NCBI GenBank assembly: GCA_040754335.1
Contig: JBFMCV010000002.1
Location: 579,990 to 643,989, forward strand
Direction: 5' to 3'
Source of the DNA: Thermodesulfobacteriota bacterium
GTDB lineage: Bacteria > Desulfobacterota_D > UBA1144 > Nemesobacterales > UBA2774
Length of the DNA stretch: 64,000 nucleotides
In this document: positions 1-8,509 of the stretch, one piece after another
Numbering within the stretch: the stretch's first letter is position 1
Layout: each line of letters starts with the position of its first letter
Notes under the pieces: model-generated
Seen by the model: only the letters and a program-made list of their open reading frames with translations
The model's database searches: none
Told to the model about the DNA's origin: nothing
Program-made: the position numbers and the translations under genes

Positions 1-104
1 GGATGAACGAATAACTGAAAATCCCCCTTAGTCCCCCTTTGCTAAAGGGGGGAATTAAAGAAAAGTAGGGATCGCGGCGGCGGGGGGAATAACGAGATAT
101 ATGG
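1..104. repeat. gene-free window edge with an HP-C element
   Basis: Positions 20-60 are an HP-C-like palindrome (CCCCCTT...AAGGGGGG followed by AATTAAAG). The rest shows no coding sequence. The gene served by the terminator at 105-143 lies before the window. Confidence 0.7.
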
Positions 105-143
105 AGCCCCTTCTCTCTAACCGGAGGGAAGGGGCTTTTTTTT
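105..143 (+). terminator. Rho-independent terminator
   Basis: AGCCCCTTC (105-113) pairs with GAAGGGGCT (128-136) and is followed by a T-run. The same terminator type recurs at 10634 and, in looser form, at 592. It presumably ends a plus-strand transcript that begins before the window. Confidence 0.75.
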
Positions 144-176
144 GCGGCAATGGGGACGATAGTTTAATATTTAAGT

Positions 177-416
177 ATGACCATGTTTGAAAAACCCGCG
201 TGCCCGGAATGCGGCTCGCACGACGTCCTGCCGATAGTTTACGGCCTCCCGGGCCCGGAGCTCGAAGCGAGGGCCGTGAGGGGAGAGGTCGTGCTCGGCG
301 GGTGCATCGTGTACGACAGCGCCCCCGACCTCCACTGCAAATCCTGCAATGCGGAATGGAATGACCAGAGGGCCAAGCGTCTTTTCGAGGAGCACGAGGG
401 GGAGGACGAGTCATGA
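177..416 (+). CDS. small double-CxxC zinc-ribbon-like protein
   Basis: A 79-residue soluble protein with two CxxC pairs, CPEC at residues 9-12 and CKSC at 54-57. Between them lies an ordered stretch with VLPIVYGLPG and a GGC. The spacing suggests one zinc ribbon formed by both pairs, a layout common in short conserved hypothetical proteins; the role is unknown. The start ATG follows the upstream terminator closely, and a second in-frame ATG lies two codons in. There is no clear Shine-Dalgarno sequence. The gene is alone and converges with the minus-strand gene ending at 716 across a bidirectional terminator. Confidence 0.7.
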   Translation: MTMFEKPACPECGSHDVLPIVYGLPGPELEARAVRGEVVLGGCIVYDSAPDLHCKSCNAEWNDQRAKRLFEEHEGEDES

Positions 417-715
417 TTCAGGATTTAGAATGCAGAAAAGCATTTTCCCCCTTTAGCAAAGGGGGATACAGGGGGATTTAAAACTAAATCCTCCCTAGCC
501 CTCCTTATTCAAAGGAGGGAATTGAAAGACAAAAGATGAGAAGCTGAAACGATCCTGAAACAAGTTCAGGACATGGTTCAGCATGACTAATAAAAAGCCC
601 CTACACTAGATTCAGGTGAAAGGGGTTTTTTGTTGTAATTTGAATATATCGCGGCTGGAAGCCGCTCCTACAGCATGGGAGTTGGAAGGAATCGAATACG
701 AGCGCAGGTTCTGCG
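417..715. repeat. hairpin-repeat cluster between convergent genes
   Basis: Holds HP-C-type palindromes at about 444-480 and 485-528, an HP-G element at 541-587 (GCTGAAA...TTCAGC outer stem), the terminator at 592-631 and an HP-D copy at about 648-673. Nothing coding is seen. Confidence 0.75.
592..631. terminator. bidirectional terminator
   Basis: AAAAAGCCCCT (592-602) and AGGGGTTTTTT (621-631) form a hairpin with A and T tracts on opposite sides. It serves both the plus-strand gene at 177 and the minus-strand gene ending at 716. Confidence 0.65.
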
Positions 716-1186
716 CTATTCGATGAAGCGGCGGCAGTCGGGGACCTTGAAGCTCTTGCCTATTACGTCCGACTCGGAGCGCAGCATCTCCGTGAATATT
801 CCCCGGTAGTCGTTGTCCACCTTCGCGTCGTCGACCTTGAGCATGCAGGTCCCGGAATTGAGCGTCCCACGCGAGCTCACGTACACGGTATGATCGAAGA
901 GCACGTATTCGAACGGGTTCTTCATCACCTGCCTGTTCCTGAGAGCGGCTATTCCGAAGACCGAGTAGAGGTCTTTCCCGGCGGGGTCGACAGTGAGCGT
1001 CTCGAGCGTCCCGAGCCTCTCGTTCCCGACGCACCTTAACGCGCAGAACGCCTTTATCTGCTCGTCGAGCACGGTCTCCTTTATCACCTGGTCCCTGATG
1101 TCTTTGGCGGCGATGAGCGCGGGGATGAAAAGCGACGCGCCCAGTAGGGCGAGCGCCGCGCACGCGAATTCGAGCGGCCGGTTCAT
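716..1186 (-). CDS. hypothetical protein with one N-terminal membrane anchor
   Basis: A 156-residue protein starting MNRPLEF; a hydrophobic segment at residues 5-27 is a signal anchor or uncleaved signal. The rest looks extracytoplasmic, with four cysteines after the anchor that could form disulphides. The frame stays open 25 codons further upstream, but that part overlaps repeat sequence, so the ATG at 1186 just before the membrane segment is preferred. No family is recognised. It is monocistronic. Confidence 0.6.
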   Translation of the reverse strand: MNRPLEFACAALALLGASLFIPALIAAKDIRDQVIKETVLDEQIKAFCALRCVGNERLGTLETLTVDPAGKDLYSVFGIAALRNRQVMKNPFEYVLFDHTVYVSSRGTLNSGTCMLKVDDAKVDNDYRGIFTEMLRSESDVIGKSFKVPDCRRFIE

Positions 1187-1617
1187 GGGTATAAGTTTAA
1201 CCGCCGGGCGCGGGGATGAAAAGATGAGATTGCCGCGGTTGCTTCCGGCTACGCCATTCACCTTCGCTAATCTCCCGGCGGCTCAAAGCCTTTGGGCGGC
1301 GTACCGAGCTTCGGAGGATAAAAAGCTGCGCCGGACAAGCCGCAACCTCGCAACGACAGGAAAATTCATGTACACCCCCGCCCGCGCCGCCTCCGCTATC
1401 GCCCTTCGTTTAAACTTCGGTTGATAAAACGCTTCGGTTGCTTGCCCTCCCCCCTCAGTCGAGGGGGAGGCAAACTAATATGCGGGCGGAGGGGTCGGGC
1501 CGCCGGATTATGCTGAGTAGCTGGATTGAGTCGTAAGATCACGCCGCGCGTGGTGTGCGCACCCATACTGGTATATACTTGCATGCAGATGTTCTACAGC
1601 CGAACACGGAGGCGGAT
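1187..1617. repeat. repeat-filled divergent gene gap
   Basis: Holds a degenerate long HP-E element (GATTGCCGCGG at about 1227 to CGCAACGACAGG at about 1360) and an HP-B-like C-rich palindrome (CCTCCCCCCTC...GAGGGGGAGG, about 1445-1470). No gene is seen. Confidence 0.65.
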
Positions 1618-2055
1618 ATGAAGATTATCAGGACGGCGTTATTCACGGCGGTACTCCTGTCGGGCGTATGCGCGGCATACGCCGGGGACTCGATGAGCGA
1701 GGGCGAGAAGCTCGAGAGGAAGATGTGGACGATGATCATTGCCGGAAACATGGCCGCGGTCGAGTCGATGATCGCGCCCGGATTCCAGAGCGTCCACGGG
1801 GACGGGGCCAGGGACAGGGACGCGGAGATCAAGCTCCTCAAAGGGCTCGACCCGCTCAAGGTGCAGTTTTCCGATTTCAAGGTTACGGAGCAGGGGGACA
1901 CCATCATTGTCACCTACAGCGTGTCTGTCGCCGAGACAATCGACGGCAGGAGCCTCACGAACCCCGAGCCTACGCCGAGGCAGAGCGTGTGGATAAGAAC
2001 TCCGTCGGGCTGGCAGTGGATCGCGCACGCGAACCTGAACCCGATGACGAAGTGA
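1618..2055 (+). CDS. secreted SnoaL/NTF2-like (DUF4440-type) protein
   Basis: A 145-residue precursor. The ATG at 1618 is preceded by GGAGGC; upstream codons in the same frame are discounted because the signal peptide (KIIRTALFTAVLLSGVCAAYA) begins here. The mature part has the alpha+beta cone layout of NTF2-like proteins: helix WTMIIAGNMAAVESM, then FQSVHGDGARDRDAEI, and strands ending SVWIRTPSGWQWIAHAN. Periplasmic DUF4440 members usually have unknown ligands, so no reaction is assigned. Confidence 0.75.
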   Translation: MKIIRTALFTAVLLSGVCAAYAGDSMSEGEKLERKMWTMIIAGNMAAVESMIAPGFQSVHGDGARDRDAEIKLLKGLDPLKVQFSDFKVTEQGDTIIVTYSVSVAETIDGRSLTNPEPTPRQSVWIRTPSGWQWIAHANLNPMTK

Positions 2056-2084
2056 CCGCCCCCGGGCCGGGCACGATTCTCCAC

Positions 2085-2114
2085 TGGTTTTCAGGGGCCG
2101 GTTTGGTATATAAT
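2085..2114 (+). promoter_or_regulatory. possible sigma-70 promoter for the SGNH gene
   Basis: A perfect TATAAT at 2109-2114 sits 18 bp after a weak TGGTTT (2085-2090). It lies 22 bp before the start codon of the downstream gene. Confidence 0.4.
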
Positions 2115-2136
2115 GTGAACGAACGGGCCCAGGGAG

Positions 2137-3519
2137 ATGAAAGGGGTTAGGACAACCTTTTATACGGCCTTCGCCTTAACCTTACTGATTTTAGGCGCGG
2201 TCCTCGTATGGAAGCTCCTCATACGCGGGGAGAGGCCCGGTTTTATAATCATCGGGCTCTCCGCCGTCCTCGCCGCACTCGCGGCGCTTTGCCTCTACTC
2301 CGCGGAGGCGGCCGCCAGGGGCCGGGGAAGGGCCGCGGGGCGGCTCTGGCTCTTCATCGCGACCCTCGTAATCACATACGCGGTCGTCGATATCGCAGGC
2401 GGCGCGATATTCATCCGTACCGTCTTGTTCCACAACTACCCTGACAAGTACGTCCATCACAAGATGCCCCCGCGCATGCGGTACCTGATGGAAAACCCTT
2501 ACGGCGACTATAGCGTCGAAATGGTCACCAACAACATGGGGTTCAGGGGGAGGGACATCGGGAAGAAAGCGCCCGGCACGTACCGCATCGTTATGCTCGG
2601 CGACTCCTTCACGATGGGGGAAGGTGTGGAGGACGCGAGCACGTTCCCGTGGCTTACTGAGGAGTATCTGAACGGAAGGGGGGGAAGGAAGTACGAGGTG
2701 ATCAACCTCGGGGTCGAGAGCTATGCGCCTGTGCTCGAGTATTCGCTCCTTAAGAGGGTTATCCGTGAGCTCGGGCCCGACATGGTCATACTCAATTTCG
2801 ACATGTCCGACCTGCTCAACGAATACGCCTACCGCCGGGCTGCCGTTTTCGACGACAAGGGCGACATAATCGCGGTGGACGGTTTTCCGGAATACGAGAG
2901 GAGGAGGGAGAGCGTGACCGAAAGGACGATCAAATGGGTAAGGGAGCGGCTCTTCATAACGGGGATACTGTACGAGACGCTCAACAGGCGGGCGCTTAAC
3001 CGGGCGGAGCCGGAAGCCGGGGACCTGAGCTTGAGGAACGCAGTCGAGAGGGGGAGCGGGATGCAGCTCCTGCATACGCTCGACGCTCCCCAGCTCCCGC
3101 AGTCGGAGGAGATGTACAGGATGGTCGGGGACAGCATACTGAGGGCGAAGCGGCTCTGCGACATGTACGGGTGTACATTCATCCTCTCCGTGTACCCGTG
3201 GGGGCACCAGGTGAACGACGAAGAATGGGTGCCGGGCAGGTACGGATATATCCCGGAGGGGGCGCGGATATCGGACAGGACTGTGGAGAAGCTCGGGGAG
3301 TTCGCACGTGAAAACGGCATCGATTTTTTCAACGCGTTCCCATGCTTCAGGGAGTATAGGGGCGGGGAGCGGCTCTATTTCAGACACGACATGCACTGGA
3401 CGCCCGCGGGGCAGAGGCTCATGGCGAAGTCTCTCGACAGGTTCATCGAAAAAGAGCTGGGGATCAAGGAACGGCCGCGCGCGACGTTCTATCCGACGGG
3501 GGAGCGGGAACACTTTTGA
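2137..3519 (+). CDS. membrane-anchored SGNH/GDSL hydrolase
   Basis: A 460-residue protein with three predicted membrane helices (about 10-29, 35-53, 70-95) followed by a periplasmic SGNH domain. The nucleophile motif is GDSF at 155-158 (Ser157). The catalytic Asp-His block is HDMHW at 417-421. SGNH enzymes of this design are often O-acetylesterases or acetyltransferase partners acting on envelope glycans; that substrate class is inference. AGGGAG directly abuts the ATG, too close to be an ideal ribosome site, so an internal start cannot be excluded. It is monocistronic with its own TATAAT. Confidence 0.85.
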   Translation: MKGVRTTFYTAFALTLLILGAVLVWKLLIRGERPGFIIIGLSAVLAALAALCLYSAEAAARGRGRAAGRLWLFIATLVITYAVVDIAGGAIFIRTVLFHNYPDKYVHHKMPPRMRYLMENPYGDYSVEMVTNNMGFRGRDIGKKAPGTYRIVMLGDSFTMGEGVEDASTFPWLTEEYLNGRGGRKYEVINLGVESYAPVLEYSLLKRVIRELGPDMVILNFDMSDLLNEYAYRRAAVFDDKGDIIAVDGFPEYERRRESVTERTIKWVRERLFITGILYETLNRRALNRAEPEAGDLSLRNAVERGSGMQLLHTLDAPQLPQSEEMYRMVGDSILRAKRLCDMYGCTFILSVYPWGHQVNDEEWVPGRYGYIPEGARISDRTVEKLGEFARENGIDFFNAFPCFREYRGGERLYFRHDMHWTPAGQRLMAKSLDRFIEKELGIKERPRATFYPTGEREHF

Positions 3520-4130
3520 GGGGGGCAGCCCTGCGGGAGTGAAACCCTTTCATGCTTCGATCCTTCGTCCTTCGACCCTTCGACTTCGTTCAGGACAGGC
3601 TCGCAGATCAGTATTGTCCTTGCTCCGTTATTTGGCGAAAGCTGAGGAGTGACGGAGCAATCATATATGAGCGCAGATTCTGCGCCTCAGGGCGAACGGA
3701 GCTCAGGACAGGCGCGTAGTTCAGGGCCGGCTCCATTGTATGGCTAAGGCAGAGGAGTAACTGTGAGACTGTATACGAGCGCAGGTTCTGCGCCTCAGGG
3801 CGAACGGGTTATATTTGATGGATGAATGAAAGGCGACACCCCCATCCTGTCCTTCCCCCTTGCATGGGGGAAGGAAATTAAGAGAAAAGATGAGATTGCC
3901 GCGGTCGCGATCCTGAACGATCCCGAAATAAATCCTGAAACAAGTTCAGGACGGCGTTCAGGGCATGATTCGGGACAGGCTCCTGGCCCTCTCCCCTCGT
4001 GTGGAGGGAGAGGGAACTTCTTGGTTGGGCCGAGGAGTCGGATGGAATCATTAAACACACTATGTGTATGCGCGATAGAAAATTACGAAAAATCCGGCAT
4101 AATTAAAAGTGATTTTCAGGAGGGTGAGAA
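3520..4130. repeat. hairpin-repeat cluster
   Basis: Holds an extended HP-H unit (about 3555-3810, with two GCGCAGATTCTGCGCC-type ends), an HP-B element (about 3835-3882), then HP-E carrying HP-G copies (about 3892-4000) and CCCTCTCCCC/GGAGAGGG. No gene is seen. Confidence 0.7.
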
Positions 4131-4736
4131 ATGAAAATGATCGATCTGAAATTTGCAGCAGTCATAGCGCTTTCACTCGCAGCCCTGGCCGCGGGGTGCA
4201 ACAAGAACGCACCCGGGCAGGCGAGCGCGCCTGCGTATACGGCGGCGTCTTTCACGGCCGACCAGGTGACGCGGGGCGCCGAGCTGGTGAACGAGTGGAA
4301 GTGCAACTTCTGCCACACGCCCGAGCTCAAGGGCCCCGACGGGAAGCCGATACCCAACCCGGAAAAACTGCTTTCCGGCCACCCGCAGGACGAGCCTGTG
4401 CCGGACGTGGCCGAAATGGTCATAACATCGGACGCGTTCATGGAATTCCTCGACAACCTCGACAACACGACGTGGGCGTCTAACGACACGCTCGTCTTCT
4501 CGGCGAACCTCACGCCCGACATGGAGACGGGAATAGGGGCGTGGACGCCCGATCAGTTCGTCGCGACGATAAGGCAGGGGCAGCACATGGGACTCGGCAA
4601 GAGGCTGCTGTACCCGATGCCGTGGCAGGAGCTCGCGGAGCTTCCGGACGCTGACCTCGTATCCATATACGCGTATCTCCGTACAATCGACCCCGTAAGC
4701 AACAAGGTCCCGCCGCCCGTGATGCTTTACAGGTGA
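4131..4736 (+). CDS. cytochrome c-family lipoprotein
   Basis: A 201-residue exported protein. Signal peptide with lipobox LAAG-C23, so it is predicted to be lipid-anchored in the periplasm. One haem c site, CNFCH (Cys58, Cys61, His62); a likely axial methionine lies in LLYPMPW (Met163). The C-terminal helix LPDADLVSIYAYLRTIDP is typical of class I cytochrome c. Its partner oxidoreductase is not in the window. AGGAGGG lies 7 bp before the ATG. It is an isolated gene. Confidence 0.88.
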   Translation: MKMIDLKFAAVIALSLAALAAGCNKNAPGQASAPAYTAASFTADQVTRGAELVNEWKCNFCHTPELKGPDGKPIPNPEKLLSGHPQDEPVPDVAEMVITSDAFMEFLDNLDNTTWASNDTLVFSANLTPDMETGIGAWTPDQFVATIRQGQHMGLGKRLLYPMPWQELAELPDADLVSIYAYLRTIDPVSNKVPPPVMLYR

Positions 4737-4791
4737 GGGGGGAGGACGCAGGCGTTACAGGACTGGATGGCGAAAATGAGAGTCTGATTGG

Positions 4792-5652
4792 CTATGGGGT
4801 TCCGTAAATACCTTTTTTTAGTTCTATCAAAAGGGTTTTACATTTGTCGAGATCTCTGTCGAATGTGATTGATCGTCCGACCATTGTTGTTGCTAATTTA
4901 AATTGTCCGGCTTCATCCGTTTCTTCGTCAAGAATACGGAGGATCAATTCTTTCGTTTCTTGTTTGACTATCGCTTCTATATCGTGTCCAAGAAGCCTCG
5001 CGCCTGCCTCTTCTATACGGTGGTCGAGCTCTTCCATGATATTGTATTTTTCATTGAAGAGACGGTCTTCATTACCCGCCTGGTAATAGTGCTTTATTAT
5101 GTGCGCCAGGTCTGAGGCGTCTCTGTCCTCACCCGCTCTCCTATCATTCCATGAAATGAGTTTCAGCGCCGTCAGTCCGGGGAGAGATGCCACCTTTGCA
5201 TCGAGCACGGGTTCAGCCCTTAACCTGACCCTGAGAGTGTTTTCATACGCCTCACTGAATCCGATAACACTCATGGAGGTTTCGTTCTCAGGCGGCCATG
5301 TGATTTCACCTTCAGAGTTCTGAATCTGTCCGAATGGAATTATGTCGATGTATTGTTCTTCTTTATATATAAAGCTGTGTGGGCTTCGATCCTTTCTGAA
5401 TCGTCCCGTTTCGAGCAGCGCTGCTGAAAGAATATTATATTGCTCCCAGTTTTCGACTTGTATTGCCAGGTCGAGATCCCTGGTCGCCCTGAAGGAACGT
5501 ATTCCGTATCCCAGCTCGAGTATTAGATCCCTTGCTGTCGCACCAATAACGAAGAAGGGTATTCCCAACGAGCCCGCGATCCTGGATATGTCTTCGAATA
5601 TCGGAATTAACCCGTCAGTTCTCCCCGATAAGTCCAGCAATCTCTCTGTCAT
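4792..5652 (-). CDS. abiEii: AbiEii-type nucleotidyltransferase toxin
   Basis: A 286-residue nucleotidyltransferase-fold protein of the AbiEii/DUF1814-like group. GATARD (about 37-42) and the acidic pair in TRDLDLAI (Asp59, Asp61) match the NTase metal site. AbiEii toxins are nucleotidyltransferases that modify tRNA or use NTPs; that is family knowledge. The start ATG at 5652 has AGGAA 7 bp upstream; an ATG at 5685 lacks this. The gene overlaps the 3' end of its partner by 38 bp, so the two are translationally coupled. Both genes are visibly more AT-rich than their neighbours, which hints at horizontal acquisition. Confidence 0.85.
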   Translation of the reverse strand: MTERLLDLSGRTDGLIPIFEDISRIAGSLGIPFFVIGATARDLILELGYGIRSFRATRDLDLAIQVENWEQYNILSAALLETGRFRKDRSPHSFIYKEEQYIDIIPFGQIQNSEGEITWPPENETSMSVIGFSEAYENTLRVRLRAEPVLDAKVASLPGLTALKLISWNDRRAGEDRDASDLAHIIKHYYQAGNEDRLFNEKYNIMEELDHRIEEAGARLLGHDIEAIVKQETKELILRILDEETDEAGQFKLATTMVGRSITFDRDLDKCKTLLIELKKGIYGTP

Positions 5653-6769
5653 ATAAAATTCCTGCCGTCTCGATGTTTCGGGCATCGCCTGTCGCCAGCA
5701 GATCGGCGTAAACGATTATTAGAGGAGCGATACCAAGATGTTCGTTCTGATTATCAGGATTAAATCTGTCGTCCCAGAATTGCCGCAGTATCTCGACATT
5801 GACTTTCGGATCGTGTCTCATCTGCAGATCGCGTAACAATTGAACCGGCATTTGTTTCGCATAAATCGTTGCGGCCCCGGGCTTGAGGTGACCAGTGAGT
5901 TTTGCCGCAGCGACCTCCCCGCCCCAAAGTGCGCCGTAATTTCTGATATCTGTATTCTGCCACCAGTAATCTTGCATAGCGGTATAACGTCCGAGAGTGA
6001 GTGCCGGCCTTAATTTCTCGTTGTATTCCTCGACCCATTTGTCGAGTAATTTTTTTCTGTCGACGAGTCTGCGGTGCTTGCGTCTTTGCTCTTTTTTAAT
6101 TTCGACTAAGAACCCCTGCTCTTTGAGGTGTCTTATGACCCATCCGACCGTGCCCAGAGCCACGTCTGCGGTTTTTGCTATTTTACGATACGGGGCATTT
6201 ACGAGATCCCTGTCACAGAGAAGAGCAAAGACAACTTTTAAACCTGCGGGTTGAAACGCTTGGTTCCTCGGCTCTCTCATAAAAAGAGCGGGGGGAAAGA
6301 ATTCTGGAGTAAGCTGTAAAAGCGGCGCGCCTATTGTTTGAGTTTTATTCTCGTTCTCGAATTCATAAGTCCTCGTGTGTTCGCCGGGTTTATTGCCCTT
6401 AATGAATATATGCAAGCCCGGCTCTTTTAAATATGCGTTCCCCACAGCGTCAATGTAAGCAATATCTAATTCCTTTAATTTGTCGGCTATATTCGGATTA
6501 ACGTAATCCGTGATGATCAGACCCTTTCGCGTGAATCTGCGGATTCGGTCAATTACCGTGCCGAGTATGGGCTTGGTGAGTCTCGCTTTGACTTCGACGG
6601 CGTAGAGGTATTCTACTCCGTCCTTTTTCAAGCGTACTAAGGCATCCGGCACTTGTCCCGGTGTATCTTTATCAATTTGATCGAGACGATAGTCCACCCC
6701 AGTGGTATTTTTAAATACCTCCAGTGCATATCGCAGCAAACCAGTCTCTAATTTCACCCTTTTCATCAT
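5615..6769 (-). CDS. abiEi: AbiEi-family antitoxin/transcriptional repressor
   Basis: A 384-residue protein whose central winged helix (IAKTADVALGTVGWVIRHLKEQGF) matches type IV antitoxins. The N-terminal ~110 residues carry a restriction-endonuclease-like core (PDALV...YAVEVKARL), a known extension in this subfamily. AbiEi proteins repress their own operon by binding inverted repeats in the promoter and neutralise AbiEii; exactly such repeats lie upstream (6783-6906). ATG 6769 is chosen because earlier ATGs (6784, 6808) fall in the operator/transcript-start region. The next codon is also ATG. Confidence 0.85.
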   Translation of the reverse strand: MMKRVKLETGLLRYALEVFKNTTGVDYRLDQIDKDTPGQVPDALVRLKKDGVEYLYAVEVKARLTKPILGTVIDRIRRFTRKGLIITDYVNPNIADKLKELDIAYIDAVGNAYLKEPGLHIFIKGNKPGEHTRTYEFENENKTQTIGAPLLQLTPEFFPPALFMREPRNQAFQPAGLKVVFALLCDRDLVNAPYRKIAKTADVALGTVGWVIRHLKEQGFLVEIKKEQRRKHRRLVDRKKLLDKWVEEYNEKLRPALTLGRYTAMQDYWWQNTDIRNYGALWGGEVAAAKLTGHLKPGAATIYAKQMPVQLLRDLQMRHDPKVNVEILRQFWDDRFNPDNQNEHLGIAPLIIVYADLLATGDARNIETAGILYDREIAGLIGEN

Positions 6770-6782
6770 ACGCTTCAGATGC

Positions 6783-6906
6783 ATTGTACAATATAGATTA
6801 TTGTACAATATTATTGAACATACGGATTATTTGTACAAATGTCAAGATACTTGTTCAATATTGTCTTGTGTTCAATATTATTGTACTCATTGTCAGATTG
6901 TACAAT
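6783..6906. promoter_or_regulatory. AbiEi operator array
   Basis: Perfect palindrome ATTGTACAAT occurs at 6783-6792, 6800-6809 and 6897-6906, with TTTGTACAAA at 6830-6839. Degenerate copies (TTGTTCAATA at 6851, TTATTGAACA at 6811) lie between. The array spans the promoter, as expected for autoregulated AbiE operons. Confidence 0.75.
6817..6845 (-). promoter_or_regulatory. abiE promoter
   Basis: On the minus strand TTGACA (6840-6845, consensus) is separated by exactly 17 bp from TATGTT (6817-6822). One operator palindrome (6830-6839) fills the spacer and another (6800-6809) covers the expected transcript start. Confidence 0.7.
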
Positions 6907-7017
6907 TACAGAATATGTTGAAGAATATCAGGATAATACGAGGTTATCGGAGCATTTAGGATTGGATTTCCCTCCTAAGCACTAACCTTTAATAGGGGGT
7001 TGTCATCGAGTATCTTT

Positions 7018-7650
7018 TCAATTCGCGGGGGAGCAGCGGAAGACGCGGAGCGGGGTTAATTTCCCCGTCTCTAGATCGAAGGAAATTTTCTCTTCGTACT
7101 CGACGCCGAGCCCCTGCTGTTTCCATTCGGACGCCTCGGGGCAGGGAATCTTCGCGAGCGCGCCCTCAATCTCGTCACGCGTCTCGTAATACGTAAAGAC
7201 GCCGTCCTCTATCTTCGCGTCCGAGTACCTGACAGCGCGGAGCGGATATGTCTTCTCTCTCATGTCGAGGATGCTGATCGTGCGGTATGACGGGCCCGTG
7301 CCCTGGTCTATGAAGAGGTATCTCCCCGAGACGCCCGCGAAGAAGCCGGCGTCCGCCGCGCCTGCAGGGACGGAGTAATACCTGGCGCCCTTGACGGCTC
7401 CGCAGGGGTCGGCAACCTTCTCGGAGGGCTTGTATACGTCTATGTCCCGGCCGGGCGTGTCCGCTGTTTGCCTTACATATATGGTATATTCCCTATAGAC
7501 ATAGGCCGCGCCGTCCGGGCACACGGCCGCTTCCGGCGTGTCCGTGCCGGGGAGGAGCGAGACCGACGGGGGCGCGGGGGCATCTTCGCCTCCAGCGCTC
7601 ATGAGGAGCGACGAGAGAAAGAGGGCCGCCGCGGGGAGGGCTTTACGCAT
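7018..7650 (-). CDS. secreted hypothetical protein
   Basis: A 210-residue precursor with an N-terminal signal peptide (RKALPAAALFLSSLLMSA). The mature part is beta-rich (VYREYTIYV, GRYLFIDQG, FTYYETRDEIEG) with four cysteines, so it is probably periplasmic or secreted. No family is recognised. There is no Shine-Dalgarno sequence; a TATAAT lies only 7 bp upstream of the ATG, so the transcript may be leaderless. It is monocistronic and divergent from the IPTL-CTERM cluster. Confidence 0.65.
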   Translation of the reverse strand: MRKALPAAALFLSSLLMSAGGEDAPAPPSVSLLPGTDTPEAAVCPDGAAYVYREYTIYVRQTADTPGRDIDVYKPSEKVADPCGAVKGARYYSVPAGAADAGFFAGVSGRYLFIDQGTGPSYRTISILDMREKTYPLRAVRYSDAKIEDGVFTYYETRDEIEGALAKIPCPEASEWKQQGLGVEYEEKISFDLETGKLTPLRVFRCSPAN

Positions 7651-7657
7651 CCGGGTG

Positions 7658-7663
7658 ATTATA
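7658..7663 (-). promoter_or_regulatory. -10 element of a probable leaderless transcript
   Basis: Consensus TATAAT on the minus strand ends 7 bp before the start codon at 7650, putting the expected transcript start at or next to the ATG. The -35 region is poor. Confidence 0.4.
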
Positions 7664-7714
7664 CACGGACGCGGGAGCGGGCGGAAAGGGGGCGGGCGCC
7701 CTTAATTTGCGCGC

Positions 7715-7743
7715 TTGCAAAAGATTTTCAAAAATCGTAAAAT
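7715..7743 (+). promoter_or_regulatory. promoter of the first IPTL-CTERM gene
   Basis: TTGCAA (7715-7720), 17 bp, TAAAAT (7738-7743). The palindrome GATTTTCAAAAATC (7723-7736) lies in the spacer. The arrangement resembles the promoter at 9700-9728 before a paralogue. Confidence 0.5.
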
Positions 7744-7774
7744 AGGAACAATCTGATCATTGAGGAGGATTGGA

Positions 7775-8308
7775 ATGGCCAGACTCGCGATACGGTTTTT
7801 CCTTATGTTTTCAGTAGCTTCCGGCTTTCTGACACTATCGTCGCAGGGAGGGGAGATAATTATCCCCCCTGGAAATTGCGCATTTGCCATTTTTAAACTT
7901 ACACCGCAATTCGAAGGCTCTATACCGTTCGAATTCATCCAGTCGGTGAACGGGGTCGAAACCCAGATCACTGTCAACTCGAATTTCGTAGGGCCGCCCG
8001 ATTTTATTTTCGTCGACCAGGGAGACACCGTAAGCTTCACGGAGCTGCCGCAGGAAGGGTGGACACTTGAGGAGATCGACTGCTTCGAGGGAGTTGGCGT
8101 CGAGATCACGAAGTCTGAGGACTCCGTAACCTTCGAATGCGTCAATCCGGTCGGTGAATTATCCGGTGCGTTCTGCGGCTTCTTTAACAGGGTGTCGGCG
8201 GATAAGATTCCGACGCTGTCTGAGTGGGGAATGATCTCAGCCGCGGCGGGGCTGGGATTGATAGGTGTGTTCTTTGCGGTGCGGAGGAGAAGGGCGATTA
8301 ATTCTTAA
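7775..8308 (+). CDS. IPTL-CTERM surface protein, copy 1
   Basis: A 177-residue precursor: signal peptide (residues 1-25), ectodomain of about 110 residues, then C-terminal sorting signal IPTLSEWG (145-152), a hydrophobic helix (ISAAAGLGLIGVFFAV) and a basic RRRR tail. IPTL-CTERM proteins are predicted substrates of exosortase H, which cleaves near the motif and hands the protein on to the envelope; no exosortase is in this window. The ectodomain has GVETQI, LPQEGWTLEEI and four spaced cysteines shared with the paralogue at 9758. AGGAGG precedes the ATG. The last 71 nt before the basic tail are identical to that paralogue. Confidence 0.88.
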   Translation: MARLAIRFFLMFSVASGFLTLSSQGGEIIIPPGNCAFAIFKLTPQFEGSIPFEFIQSVNGVETQITVNSNFVGPPDFIFVDQGDTVSFTELPQEGWTLEEIDCFEGVGVEITKSEDSVTFECVNPVGELSGAFCGFFNRVSADKIPTLSEWGMISAAAGLGLIGVFFAVRRRRAINS

Positions 8309-8365
8309 AGAAAGAAATGCAAATCCCCCCGAACCCCCCTTTAAGAAAGGGGGGAATGAAAAGAT

Positions 8366-8452
8366 GAGTGGGGGATGATCTCGGCGGCGGCGGGATTGGG
8401 ATTGATAGGCGTGTTCTTCGCGGTGAGAAGGAGAAGGGCGATTAATTCTTAA
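8366..8452 (+). pseudogene. detached IPTL-CTERM tail, copy 1
   Basis: 29 codons (GAG TGG GGG ATG ... TAA) encoding EWG, the hydrophobic helix and the RRRRAINS-type tail, with no start codon or ectodomain. The left junction is GAT|GAG, where the repeat sequence AAGATGAG meets the tail. It has no frameshift or early stop. Confidence 0.85.
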
Positions 8453-8509
8453 AGAAAGAAATGCAAATCCCCCCGAACCCCCCTTTAAGAAAGGGGGGAA
8501 TGAAAAGAT

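Noticed and set aside
2191..3513. Long antisense ORF opposite the SGNH hydrolase gene
   Set aside because: High-GC codon bias leaves the reverse frame open; the encoded protein has no domain or signal and the plus-strand product has clear SGNH motifs. The same applies to the antisense frames at 24219-25214, 43585-44424 and 48092-48997.
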